Position numbers and translations under genes: made by a program. A stretch of DNA of 64,000 nt, taken from Fibrella arboris. GTDB lineage: Bacteria > Bacteroidota > Bacteroidia > Cytophagales > Spirosomataceae. Below are positions 9,247-17,014 of the stretch, one piece after another. Under the pieces are notes generated by a model. The model ran no database searches and was not told where the DNA came from. It worked only from the letters and a program-made list of their open reading frames with translations. The stretch covers positions 1-64,000 of the forward strand of contig NZ_JBGGWE010000007.1 of the NCBI RefSeq assembly GCF_041321095.1, in the 5' to 3' direction. Each line of letters begins with the position of its first letter. Within the stretch, counting starts at the first letter, position 1.

Positions 9247-11655
9247 ATGCTACAGAACTACATCAAAATTGCCTTTCGCAACTTGTGGAAGAGCAAGATC
9301 TATTCGGGGGTTAATATCGTCGGGTTAGCCCTGGGGCTGGCCTGCTGCACCGCCATTGGCCTCTACATACTCGACGAGCTGCAATACGATCGGTTTCATA
9401 GCAAGCTCGACCGGATCTACCGCGTCGTGTCGCATCAGAAACAGGCCGATGGTTTGTATAACGTAGCCGTTACGCCCGGCCCGCTGGCGGCTACACTCAC
9501 GAAGGATTTTTCAGAAGTAGAAAAGACAACGCGCATCGGACGGTGGCACGGAGCATTGAGCCGGGGCACCCAAACGGTCGAGGCTGAATCGATGCTGATT
9601 ACGGAGCCGTCTTTCTTTAGTGTATTTGATTTTCCGCTGGTGGCTGGCAATGCCCAAAAAGCGTTGATGGGCCCGAATGAGTTGGTCATCAGCGAAGCCA
9701 TGGCGGTCCGTCTTTTCGGCGAAAACTGGGCGACGCAGGGTATTCTGGGTAAACCGCTTGTGTTTAACAACGAAACGTCATTTGTGCTCGCCGGTGTAAC
9801 CAAAACGCTACCGACACACTCGAGTATTCAGTTCGACGTGCTGTTGCCCTATAAATGGCTGGAAAAAACCGACGAATGGAGCCAGAAATGGAACAGCAAC
9901 AATTATCACACCTACGTGCTGCTGAAGCCCGAAGCCGCTGAGGCGGCAAATCTGGCCAGTTTTTCGGCTAAACTGAGTGGGCAACTCAATCGGTATACGC
10001 CAACCGGGGATAAGCTTTATTTGCAAGCTTTCAGCGATAGCTATCTGAAATCGGCATTCGACTTCGAGACAGATTGGGGGGTGCGGAGCGACATCTTATA
10101 CATCCGCATTTTTCTGGCCGTTGGGCTGATTTTACTGTTAATCGCGGTGGTCAACTTTATTAATCTGGCTACGGCGCGGGCGTCGCAACGGGCGCGTGAG
10201 GTGGGTGTTCGCAAAACGATCGGGGCGCAACGGTCCTGGCTGGTGGTGCAATTTCTGGGTGAGGCCCTACTGATGACCTGTCTGGCGGTTGCTATATCGC
10301 TGGTGCTGGTACAGGCCCTGTTGCCCCTGTTCAACGAGCTGGCGGCTAAAACGCTGGTGCTGCCTGTTCATGAACCGTACTTCTGGCTGGCATTAGCTGG
10401 CCTTACAACCGTGGTCAGCCTGCTGACAGGCCTGTATCCAGCCTTCTTCCTGTCGTCGTTCCGGCCTGCGCAGATACTGAAAGGGACGGGGGTGGCCCCT
10501 GCTTTGTCGGTCCAGTCGGGACGGGTTTTTCGGCAGTCGCTGGTGATAGGGCAGTTTGCACTGGCCGTTGGGCTGGTTATTGGGAGCGTGGTTATCTATC
10601 GTCAGTTGGCCTTCGTTCAGCATAGGAAGCTTGGGTTCGACCAGTCGCAACTGATGTACGTTCGCCTGAAAGGCAACCTGCGCGACAAGGTGCTACCCTT
10701 CAAGCAGGCGGTTCAGCAGTTACCCGGCGTAACCGTAGCAGCGCCAACCACCGGCGCTCTGGTTGATATGGTCAATGGATCTGACATTGAATGGGAAGGC
10801 CAGCAGCCAAACGACAAGTTTCTGATCACGAATATGAACGTAGACGCCGACTTTATGGCCACAACGGGTATGAAGCTGGCCGCCGGCCGAAACTTCTCGT
10901 GGCAGATTCCTTCCGACACATCAGCCACAATGGGGGCGTTTATGCTGAACGAGACCGCCGCCAGACGAATGGGCTGGACACCCGAGCAGGCTATTGGCAA
11001 GCGACTGAAATTCTGGGGGCCATCGGGCGTGGTGGTTGGTGTTCTGAAAGATTTCCACTTCAGGCCCCTGCGCGTAGCGATCGAGCCATTCATCTTCCGC
11101 TTCCGCCCCGACAATCCGTACTTCAATCTGCTGGTAAAAACGAAGCCCGGCGCTGTATCCCAAACAATTGCGGGCATTACAGCACTGTACAAACAGATCG
11201 AACCTGCCACTCCGATCAGCTACGGCTTTGTTGATCAGGAACTGGACGCGCAATACCGGGCCGAGCAACGAATGGGGCGCATTATCCTGTACTTCTCGAT
11301 CCTCTCGATCTTTGTTTCCTGCCTGGGTTTGTTTGGCCTCACTACGTTCACCGCCGAAGCGCGCACGAAGGAAATTGGCGTCCGGAAAGTGTTGGGCGCC
11401 AGCATTGGCAGTATTGTCACGCTATTGTCGAAAGACTTCCTGAAACCGGTATTGGTCGCGATCGTCATTGCCAGTCCCGTAGCCTGGTTTGCCATGACAA
11501 GCTGGCTACGCGATTTCGCCTATAAAGTAGACCTCGACTGGTGGGTGTTCGCCCTCTCAGGTACGTTGGCGGTTGGCGTTGCCATGCTCACCGTCAGCTT
11601 CCAAAGCCTGAAAGCCGCGCTGGCCAATCCGGTAAAGAGTTTGAGGAGCGAGTAG
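9247..11655 (+). CDS. P3: MacB/FtsX-type ABC permease (802 aa)
   Basis: The start at ATG 9247 gives MLQNYIKIAFRNLWKSK, aligned with P2. A longer in-frame extension back to 9205 would run through the palindrome and is rejected. The first half carries REVGVRKTIGAQ and the second TKEIGVRKVLGAS, ending NPVKSLRSE. Like its paralogs it has the box ELQYDRFHSKLDRIYRV after helix 1 and a GxYPAFFLSSFRP motif closing the first membrane bundle. It is the last gene of the P1 run, because the next gene lies on the opposite strand. Confidence 0.93.
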   Translation: MLQNYIKIAFRNLWKSKIYSGVNIVGLALGLACCTAIGLYILDELQYDRFHSKLDRIYRVVSHQKQADGLYNVAVTPGPLAATLTKDFSEVEKTTRIGRWHGALSRGTQTVEAESMLITEPSFFSVFDFPLVAGNAQKALMGPNELVISEAMAVRLFGENWATQGILGKPLVFNNETSFVLAGVTKTLPTHSSIQFDVLLPYKWLEKTDEWSQKWNSNNYHTYVLLKPEAAEAANLASFSAKLSGQLNRYTPTGDKLYLQAFSDSYLKSAFDFETDWGVRSDILYIRIFLAVGLILLLIAVVNFINLATARASQRAREVGVRKTIGAQRSWLVVQFLGEALLMTCLAVAISLVLVQALLPLFNELAAKTLVLPVHEPYFWLALAGLTTVVSLLTGLYPAFFLSSFRPAQILKGTGVAPALSVQSGRVFRQSLVIGQFALAVGLVIGSVVIYRQLAFVQHRKLGFDQSQLMYVRLKGNLRDKVLPFKQAVQQLPGVTVAAPTTGALVDMVNGSDIEWEGQQPNDKFLITNMNVDADFMATTGMKLAAGRNFSWQIPSDTSATMGAFMLNETAARRMGWTPEQAIGKRLKFWGPSGVVVGVLKDFHFRPLRVAIEPFIFRFRPDNPYFNLLVKTKPGAVSQTIAGITALYKQIEPATPISYGFVDQELDAQYRAEQRMGRIILYFSILSIFVSCLGLFGLTTFTAEARTKEIGVRKVLGASIGSIVTLLSKDFLKPVLVAIVIASPVAWFAMTSWLRDFAYKVDLDWWVFALSGTLAVGVAMLTVSFQSLKAALANPVKSLRSE

Positions 11656-11706
11656 GGTAGGGCAGAGAGCTGGGGACTCAGGATATTGCTTCGGGCTGTA
11701 GGTTGC

Positions 11707-11845
11707 TTTCTCAGCTACCAACGGCGCACTGCTCTGGCCTGTTGGTAGCTGAGAAACGGATATTTAGTTAACCCAGGTAAACGTAACCAACGGGCCAGAG
11801 GCCCTGCTGATACAGGTCACTCGCCACAGGCAAGCGACAACGAAG
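11707..11845. repeat. Hairpin plus dispersed repeat after P3
   Basis: Bases 11707-11722 and 11741-11756 form a perfect 16-bp stem with an 18-base loop, suited to terminating the P1-P3 transcript. Bases 11785-11845 are a second, separate element. It matches the right half of the compound palindrome before P10 (29784-29844), sharing GGGCCAGAGGCCCT and then the full 30-base arm that starts GTCACTCGCCACAGG, with differences in between. Here the partner left arm is absent, so it looks like a partial copy. From about 11863 to 11925 the sequence is a pyrimidine tract of CCCTTTCCTC units running to the end of the minus-strand gene. Confidence 0.8.
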
Positions 11846-11925
11846 CGCTCACGACGCGTCAGCTCCCCTTCCTCCTTTATCCCTTTCCTCCCTTTCCTCC
11901 CTTTCCTCCCTTTCCTCCCTTCCTC

Positions 11926-13149
11926 TCACTCCCTCCGAATGGCTTCGACGGGGTCGAGGCGGGCGGCGCGCATGGCTGGGTACGTGCCGAAGAGGACACC
12001 GATCAGCATGGCGATGGCGATGATGAGGCCAAACGTATTCCAGGTGTAGGCGGCCTGGAAGGGCACGTCGGTGATGGCTTTGATAAGGGGAATAAAAGCC
12101 AGTGTGCTTAAAATGCCCAGCGTTAGGCCCAGCAAACTGCCGAGGGTGGAAATCGTGATCGATTCTGATAGAAACTGCCAGAGAATATCGCGCCGTTTAG
12201 CCCCCAGCGCCTTCCGAACGCCAATCTCGACGGTACGTTCGGTAACGGAGATCAGCAGTACGTTCATGACCCCGATGCCACCAACCAGTACTGATATGCC
12301 GACGATCAGGCCCATAATGAGCCGGAACAACAAAAATCCTTTCGCCGCCTGATCAACGCGCTGTTCGTTGGTGATGATCGTGAAATCGGCCTGCCGACCG
12401 TTCGTGTTGGCTTTTAGCCAGCCTTCGAGCTCTGTTTTCAACGCAGGTACGTCTTCCACCCGATCCGCTTCGATCACACACATTGGCGGAATAGCCTCCA
12501 GTGTGCTGTCTGACACGAGCGTAAGGGGCATCAGAAGCTGTCCCGCTTTGGCGTCCTTATCGGCCGAAATGCCGACGATCGTTAGCCGCTTTCCATTATA
12601 GGTTACCTGCTGGCCAATCGCCGTTTTCTCGGGTTGTTTACCCACCAGTTGCTTGGCCAGCTTCTGATTGATGACAGCCACCGGATGCTGCCCGTTCAGG
12701 TCGGCTTCGGTGAACGACTTTCCGTGGATAAGGGTCAAGTCGGGGTGCAGGGGCAAACTCAGGCCGGTAACGATAGCCCCCGTTTTTTGAGTTGGCGACT
12801 GGAGCGTAAGCTCGCCATTCTGCCGACAGTAGAGATAGGCCGTGGCCGGTTTGGTCAACGCCGACCGCATCTTTCTGAACGACCCGTATGTGAAGTGTGC
12901 GTAATCGGCTTTACGGACCTGCACCTCGTTCACCGTTTTATATGGGTTCGACTGCACCAGAATTGCTTTGAGTGACGTGGTCTTGGTAATCTGTTCCTGC
13001 GCGTACTGCTCCATGCCATCAATTAACGACAGAATAGCCACCAGCGCCGCCACGCCGATCACGATGCCGAGAATGGAGAGCACCGTATGGAAAAACCGGG
13101 TGCGGATGTTTTGCAGGGCCGTGGCGAACGAGACCAGGATTTTTTTCAT
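11926..13149 (-). CDS. MacB-type ABC transporter permease, single-half form
   Basis: At 407 residues this is a conventional MacB_PCD plus FtsX permease, half the length of P1-P16. One helix lies near 18-42 (TVLSILGIVIGVAALVAI). The extracytoplasmic core runs to about 275, and three helices follow with EIGVRKALGAKRRDILWQF and the ending DPVEAIRRE. Family members work as dimers with a separate or fused ATPase and often a membrane-fusion partner. Neither is adjacent here. It is on the opposite strand from the paralog array and is preceded by a long inverted repeat (13162-13312). Confidence 0.92.
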   Translation of the reverse strand: MKKILVSFATALQNIRTRFFHTVLSILGIVIGVAALVAILSLIDGMEQYAQEQITKTTSLKAILVQSNPYKTVNEVQVRKADYAHFTYGSFRKMRSALTKPATAYLYCRQNGELTLQSPTQKTGAIVTGLSLPLHPDLTLIHGKSFTEADLNGQHPVAVINQKLAKQLVGKQPEKTAIGQQVTYNGKRLTIVGISADKDAKAGQLLMPLTLVSDSTLEAIPPMCVIEADRVEDVPALKTELEGWLKANTNGRQADFTIITNEQRVDQAAKGFLLFRLIMGLIVGISVLVGGIGVMNVLLISVTERTVEIGVRKALGAKRRDILWQFLSESITISTLGSLLGLTLGILSTLAFIPLIKAITDVPFQAAYTWNTFGLIIAIAMLIGVLFGTYPAMRAARLDPVEAIRRE

Positions 13150-13161
13150 CGGAACGGGATG

Positions 13162-13312
13162 CCCACGCTTGGTGCAGGCCCCACGAAATAGCAGACTTCG
13201 CGCTACGCGGGCAACCCGTATGTGATAAGCGGCTGATTGCTCGAAAGCCGTCTCCTGCCTGCTGATCTACCTGTCCGCTTCCAACGTATCGGTGGCCTGC
13301 ACCAGGCGTGGG
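13162..13312. repeat. 19-bp inverted repeat spanning the gap between two minus-strand genes
   Basis: Bases 13162-13180 pair with 13294-13312 with a single mismatch (a possible G-U pair), enclosing about 113 bases that include further short complementary pieces. The element fills nearly the whole 188-base gap between the esterase-like gene and the MacB-type permease. It could be a structured leader, an RNA gene or a decayed repeat element; the sequence does not decide. Confidence 0.6.
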
Positions 13313-13337
13313 TAACTGTTGCAAAGCGAATGCGCAG

Positions 13338-14186
13338 CTATCGGTAATAGGCCTGAAGGCCTTTCAGAAAACTTAACTGGCCCGTGTCCATGTGCTCGAG
13401 TTGGTTATACACTCCTCCTTTCACATGCAGTGCGCTGTTCTTTTTCAGGTTATTCGTAAGGGTAATGACTGGTCTGACCTCCCAGGTTGGGTTCTCGTGG
13501 CCGCCAACAGTGATGAAAACGTGTGTTGAATCTCGTCGGCTGAGTGAGGCTAGTGTTGACGGCAGCTGATTCAGGAAAAAATCGTGGTACCAGAGTGAGG
13601 GGCTGGCAGCGATGAAGTTGTTGAACTCACCCGTCTTGTCTATCGTCTGTGCCAGCAGCAAATATAACGTGAAGTACCCGCCGAATGAGTGGCCAAGCAG
13701 CGACCGATTCTGTTTGGTTGTTCTGAACGTTGAATCAATAGTTGGCAGTAAGGTATTGACAATGAACTGCCTGAAGTGGTTGCCGCCGCCGCTCGCCGTC
13801 AGTTCATCGGATGGCAGCGCTGCCGGGTAAAGATAATCCCGGGGGCGCAATGAATCCATGTCCTGGAATGATTTGTAGCCAATGCCTACCAGAATAAGGG
13901 GCGGCAGGAGGCCTCCCTGCTCATACTGCCGTATAGTCGCTGCCAGCATGGGAAAATGAAAGTTGGCATCCAACAGAACCACAACAGGGTATCGCTTGGC
14001 TGTGCTGTCTGTGTATTCGATGGGCACCTGGGTCTGGATGTAAAAGGAATCGTTTACCGCAGCAGAAAAAAGGGCGAAGCTGTCCCTTTCTGCTGTAGGC
14101 AAGGCCTTGGGCTGTGTAGTTGACTGGCAGCAAAAAAAGAAAAGGAGGCTACCAATGGCCAGTAAATGAGTGAGTTGTGTGATCAT
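13338..14186 (-). CDS. Esterase-like alpha/beta-hydrolase lipoprotein
   Basis: The 282-residue product begins with a hydrophobic leader ending in FFFCCQS, where Cys19 or Cys20 could be lipidated, so it is probably attached to a membrane outside the cytoplasm. The nucleophile motif GHSFGG puts the catalytic serine at 167. VVVLLDANFHFP near 68-79 is the strand-turn region typical of the Fes/IroE and esterase D-type putative esterases. A late NQLEHMD segment could hold the catalytic histidine. Substrate is unknown. It is transcribed away from P4. Confidence 0.8.
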   Translation of the reverse strand: MITQLTHLLAIGSLLFFFCCQSTTQPKALPTAERDSFALFSAAVNDSFYIQTQVPIEYTDSTAKRYPVVVLLDANFHFPMLAATIRQYEQGGLLPPLILVGIGYKSFQDMDSLRPRDYLYPAALPSDELTASGGGNHFRQFIVNTLLPTIDSTFRTTKQNRSLLGHSFGGYFTLYLLLAQTIDKTGEFNNFIAASPSLWYHDFFLNQLPSTLASLSRRDSTHVFITVGGHENPTWEVRPVITLTNNLKKNSALHVKGGVYNQLEHMDTGQLSFLKGLQAYYR

Positions 14187-14342
14187 CCAGGATGTAATGC
14201 ATATGAACCGAACAGGGTAAAGAGTATCGATAAGCCTGAAGCGTTCTAAGGCGCTGTTTCTTTTTAAGAATTATTAATCCGTCGATGTGGGCTACGTACC
14301 TGGCCTTTTCACTGAGGGCGTGTTTACCGGCGCACAGGCGGC

Positions 14343-14453
14343 TGTCCGCTCCTGAAACGAAACGTCCGAATGCGGACAAGTTTACCTGAATTGTAAATTT
14401 TAATTGGCTGATTAGTAGTTGATTATAATTACGGTACTGGATTTGGACAGCGC
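14343..14453 (+). promoter_or_regulatory. Upstream activator site and weak sigma-54 promoter for P4
   Basis: CGTCC (14363-14367), N6, GGACA (14374-14378) matches the shared activator site, and an extra TGTCC lies at 14343-14347. The promoter is less clear than the other five. TGG at 14437 with GC at 14450-14451 keeps the required spacing and would start transcription about 23 bases before the P4 ATG. TGGCTG-N5-TAGT at 14405-14419 is an alternative. Apart from this, the 14187-14484 gap shows no gene. Confidence 0.6.
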
Positions 14454-14484
14454 ATAGGCAGTGAATGGCACACGCCCGTATCCT

Positions 14485-16914
14485 ATGTTCCAGAACCATC
14501 TCAAAATCGCCTGGCGGAATCTGCTCCGCAATAAAGCCTTCTCCGCAATCAACATCGTTGGGCTGGCGATCGGGCTGGGTACGTGCCTGCTCATCGGCCT
14601 GTTCATTATCGACGAACTAAGCTACGACCGGTATAACGAGAAGGCCGACCGGATAGTCCGGGTCGTCTTCCGGGCGTCGATCAACGGGCAGAAAATTCGG
14701 GAGGCGCACGTGATGCCGCCTGTGGCGCAGATCCTGAAAGCGAACTACCCCGAAGTAGAGGCCGCTACGCGGTTGCGGTCGAGCTGGCCATCGCTTATCA
14801 GCTACGGTGAAAAGTCATTCCCGAACGAACGCTTCGCCTATGTCGACGCTAACTTTTTCCAGGTGTTCACGCTCCCACTACGGGCGGGCAATGCCAAAAC
14901 AGCGCTGGCCGAACCCAATACGCTGGTTCTGTCGCAGACAGCGGCGCTGAAGTATTTTGGCCAGGAGAACCCGATTGGTAAAGTGCTGACGGTGAAAAGC
15001 TGGAATACTGCTTTCACCGTGACAGGCGTACTGAAAGACGTACCCGCCAACTCGCATTTTCACGGCGATTTCTTTGCGTCGATGGCCGGTTTGCCCGATG
15101 CCAGTTCCACGTCGATGATGACGTCGGAATACCATACATATCTGGTCCTGCCCAAGGGCTACGACTACCGGCAGCTGGAAGCGAAACTGCCGAAGGTAGT
15201 GGCCACCTACATGGGCCCGCAGTTGCAGAAAGCATTTGGCATGACCATGAGTGAGTTCCTGCAAAAAGGCAATCAGATTGGCCTGTTCCTAAACCCATTA
15301 ACCGACATTCATCTCCATTCCGATACGACGGGGAACCTGGAAGCGGGGGGCAATATCCAGTACGTCTGGATTTTCGGAGCCATTGCCGTATTCATGCTCC
15401 TGATCGCCTGCATCAACTTTATGAACTTATCCACAGCCGGGGCGTCGAAACGGGGGAAAGAGGTCGGTGTTCGGAAAGTGCTGGGTTCGCTCCGTTCCAG
15501 CCTGACGACCCAGTTCCTGACCGAGTCGCTGCTGCTGACGGCCGTTTCACTGATTTTAGGGGTTGTGCTGGTTGCCATTACTCTGCCTTTCTTCGACGAT
15601 CTGACGGGGAAAGAACTGAGTCTGAATCGGCTGAAAACACCCTGGCTGGTACCGGCTATCCTGCTGCTGGGTACGTTGGTGGGGCTACTGGCGGGGAGTT
15701 ATCCGGCCTTTTTCCTGTCGTCGTTCAAACCTATTGCGGTGCTGAAAGGAGGCACGTCGTTTAGCCGGGCAGGCAAGTCAGGAATCGGTGTCCGGTCGGG
15801 GCTGGTTGTGTGTCAATTCTTCATTGCCATGCTGCTGATGGTGGGCACTATGGTGGTCTACCAGCAACTCAACTTCATTCAGAACACTAAATTAGGCTAC
15901 GATAAAGACCAGCTGCTGGTGCTGCGGGAAGCGTGGCGACTGGGTAAAAACGAAGCGGCCTTTCGCCAGCAAGTAGAGCAGGACTCGCGCGTAGCCAATG
16001 TGAGCGTATCGGGCTATTTACCGGCCGGACCGACCAATAACAACAACTTCATTTCGTATGCCGATGATAACTCGTCGAAGCTGATTACCACGCTCCGCTA
16101 CGACATCGACGGCCGGTATATTCCGACAATGGGCATGAAACTGGTGGCAGGTCGCAACTTCTCATCGCAATTCCCAACCGATTCAACAGGCGTGATCCTG
16201 AACGAAACGGCCGCAAAAGCCTATGGCTGGACAGGTAACGCGCTGGGTCACACCATTACGCATGCGGAGCGGGAGGGTAACCGGCTGACGTACCGGGTCA
16301 TTGGGGTGGTGAAGGATTTCCATTTCAAATCCTTCCACGAACGCATTACGCCCTTGCTGATGGTGCTTGGCAAAGGTGAGGGCTCGATTATTATTAAAGC
16401 GAAAACAAAAGACGTTAGTGGGTTGCTGGCTAGTCTGAACAAGCAGTGGGACGCGTTCAAACCTGAGGTGCCGTTCAGCTACTATTTTCTGGACGAAAGC
16501 CTGAGGCAGACGTACCTGGCCGAGCAGAAAACAGGCCAGATTCTTGGTCTGTTTTCCGGCCTGACCATCTTCGTCGCCTGTCTGGGGCTATTTGGTCTGG
16601 CCATGTTCACGGCCGAGCAACGCCGCAAAGAAATCGGGGTGCGCAAAGTGCTGGGAGCCACCGTCGCCAGCGTGGTAGGGCTGCTCTCGAAAGATGTGCT
16701 GAAACCCGTGCTCATCGCTATCGCCCTGGCCAGTCCGATCGCCTGGTGGGCTATGCACCGCTGGCTGGCCGAATTTGCTTACAGGGTGGCTATTCACTGG
16801 TGGGTGTTTGCGCTTTCAGGTACGTTGGCAGTAGCCGTTGCCCTGCTGACGGTCAGTTTTCAAAGCATCAAGGCCGCGTTGATGAACCCGGTGAAATCAT
16901 TAAGAACGGAGTAG
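14485..16914 (+). CDS. P4: MacB/FtsX-type ABC permease (809 aa)
   Basis: The start is the ATG at 14485 (MFQNHLKIAWRNLLRNK); a GTG at 14461 would add eight residues with no counterpart in the paralogs. The first half has GKEVGVRKVLGSLRSSL and the second RRKEIGVRKVLGATV, ending NPVKSLRTE. It pairs with P11: both carry a GPQ-type segment in the first core (TYMGPQLQKAF here), then NPLTDIHL or TPLTDIHL, then IACINFMNL in the second helix. It heads the longest run of the array, P4 to P10, seven permeases on one strand behind one sigma-54-type control region. Confidence 0.93.
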   Translation: MFQNHLKIAWRNLLRNKAFSAINIVGLAIGLGTCLLIGLFIIDELSYDRYNEKADRIVRVVFRASINGQKIREAHVMPPVAQILKANYPEVEAATRLRSSWPSLISYGEKSFPNERFAYVDANFFQVFTLPLRAGNAKTALAEPNTLVLSQTAALKYFGQENPIGKVLTVKSWNTAFTVTGVLKDVPANSHFHGDFFASMAGLPDASSTSMMTSEYHTYLVLPKGYDYRQLEAKLPKVVATYMGPQLQKAFGMTMSEFLQKGNQIGLFLNPLTDIHLHSDTTGNLEAGGNIQYVWIFGAIAVFMLLIACINFMNLSTAGASKRGKEVGVRKVLGSLRSSLTTQFLTESLLLTAVSLILGVVLVAITLPFFDDLTGKELSLNRLKTPWLVPAILLLGTLVGLLAGSYPAFFLSSFKPIAVLKGGTSFSRAGKSGIGVRSGLVVCQFFIAMLLMVGTMVVYQQLNFIQNTKLGYDKDQLLVLREAWRLGKNEAAFRQQVEQDSRVANVSVSGYLPAGPTNNNNFISYADDNSSKLITTLRYDIDGRYIPTMGMKLVAGRNFSSQFPTDSTGVILNETAAKAYGWTGNALGHTITHAEREGNRLTYRVIGVVKDFHFKSFHERITPLLMVLGKGEGSIIIKAKTKDVSGLLASLNKQWDAFKPEVPFSYYFLDESLRQTYLAEQKTGQILGLFSGLTIFVACLGLFGLAMFTAEQRRKEIGVRKVLGATVASVVGLLSKDVLKPVLIAIALASPIAWWAMHRWLAEFAYRVAIHWWVFALSGTLAVAVALLTVSFQSIKAALMNPVKSLRTE

Positions 16915-17014
16915 AGGAAAGCAGGAAGGAGTAAAGGGCATCAATGATGCCAGCTTTTGCCTATCCCTCATCCCTTTCCTCCTTTCTCCCCTTCTTCCTG
17001 TCCTCCTCAATACT
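16915..17014. repeat. Purine-then-pyrimidine junction P4/P5
   Basis: After the P4 stop come about 30 purine-rich bases. A small GGCATCAATGATGCC hairpin follows (16938-16952), then a pyrimidine tract of CCCTTTCCTCC type runs up to the P5 start codon. No purine Shine-Dalgarno sequence is present before the ATG. The order purine, linker, pyrimidine is the same as at the P5/P6, P6/P7, P7/P8 and P8/P9 junctions. Confidence 0.7.

Noticed and set aside
11926..13149. The minus-strand MacB-type permease as a seventeenth member of the array
   Set aside because: It is half the length with a single FtsX bundle, ends DPVEAIRRE and lacks an activator site, so it belongs to the conventional MacB group.
13272..13290. 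TGTCC near 13272 as a further activator site
   Set aside because: It has no GGACA partner six bases away and no -24/-12 element in the right place.
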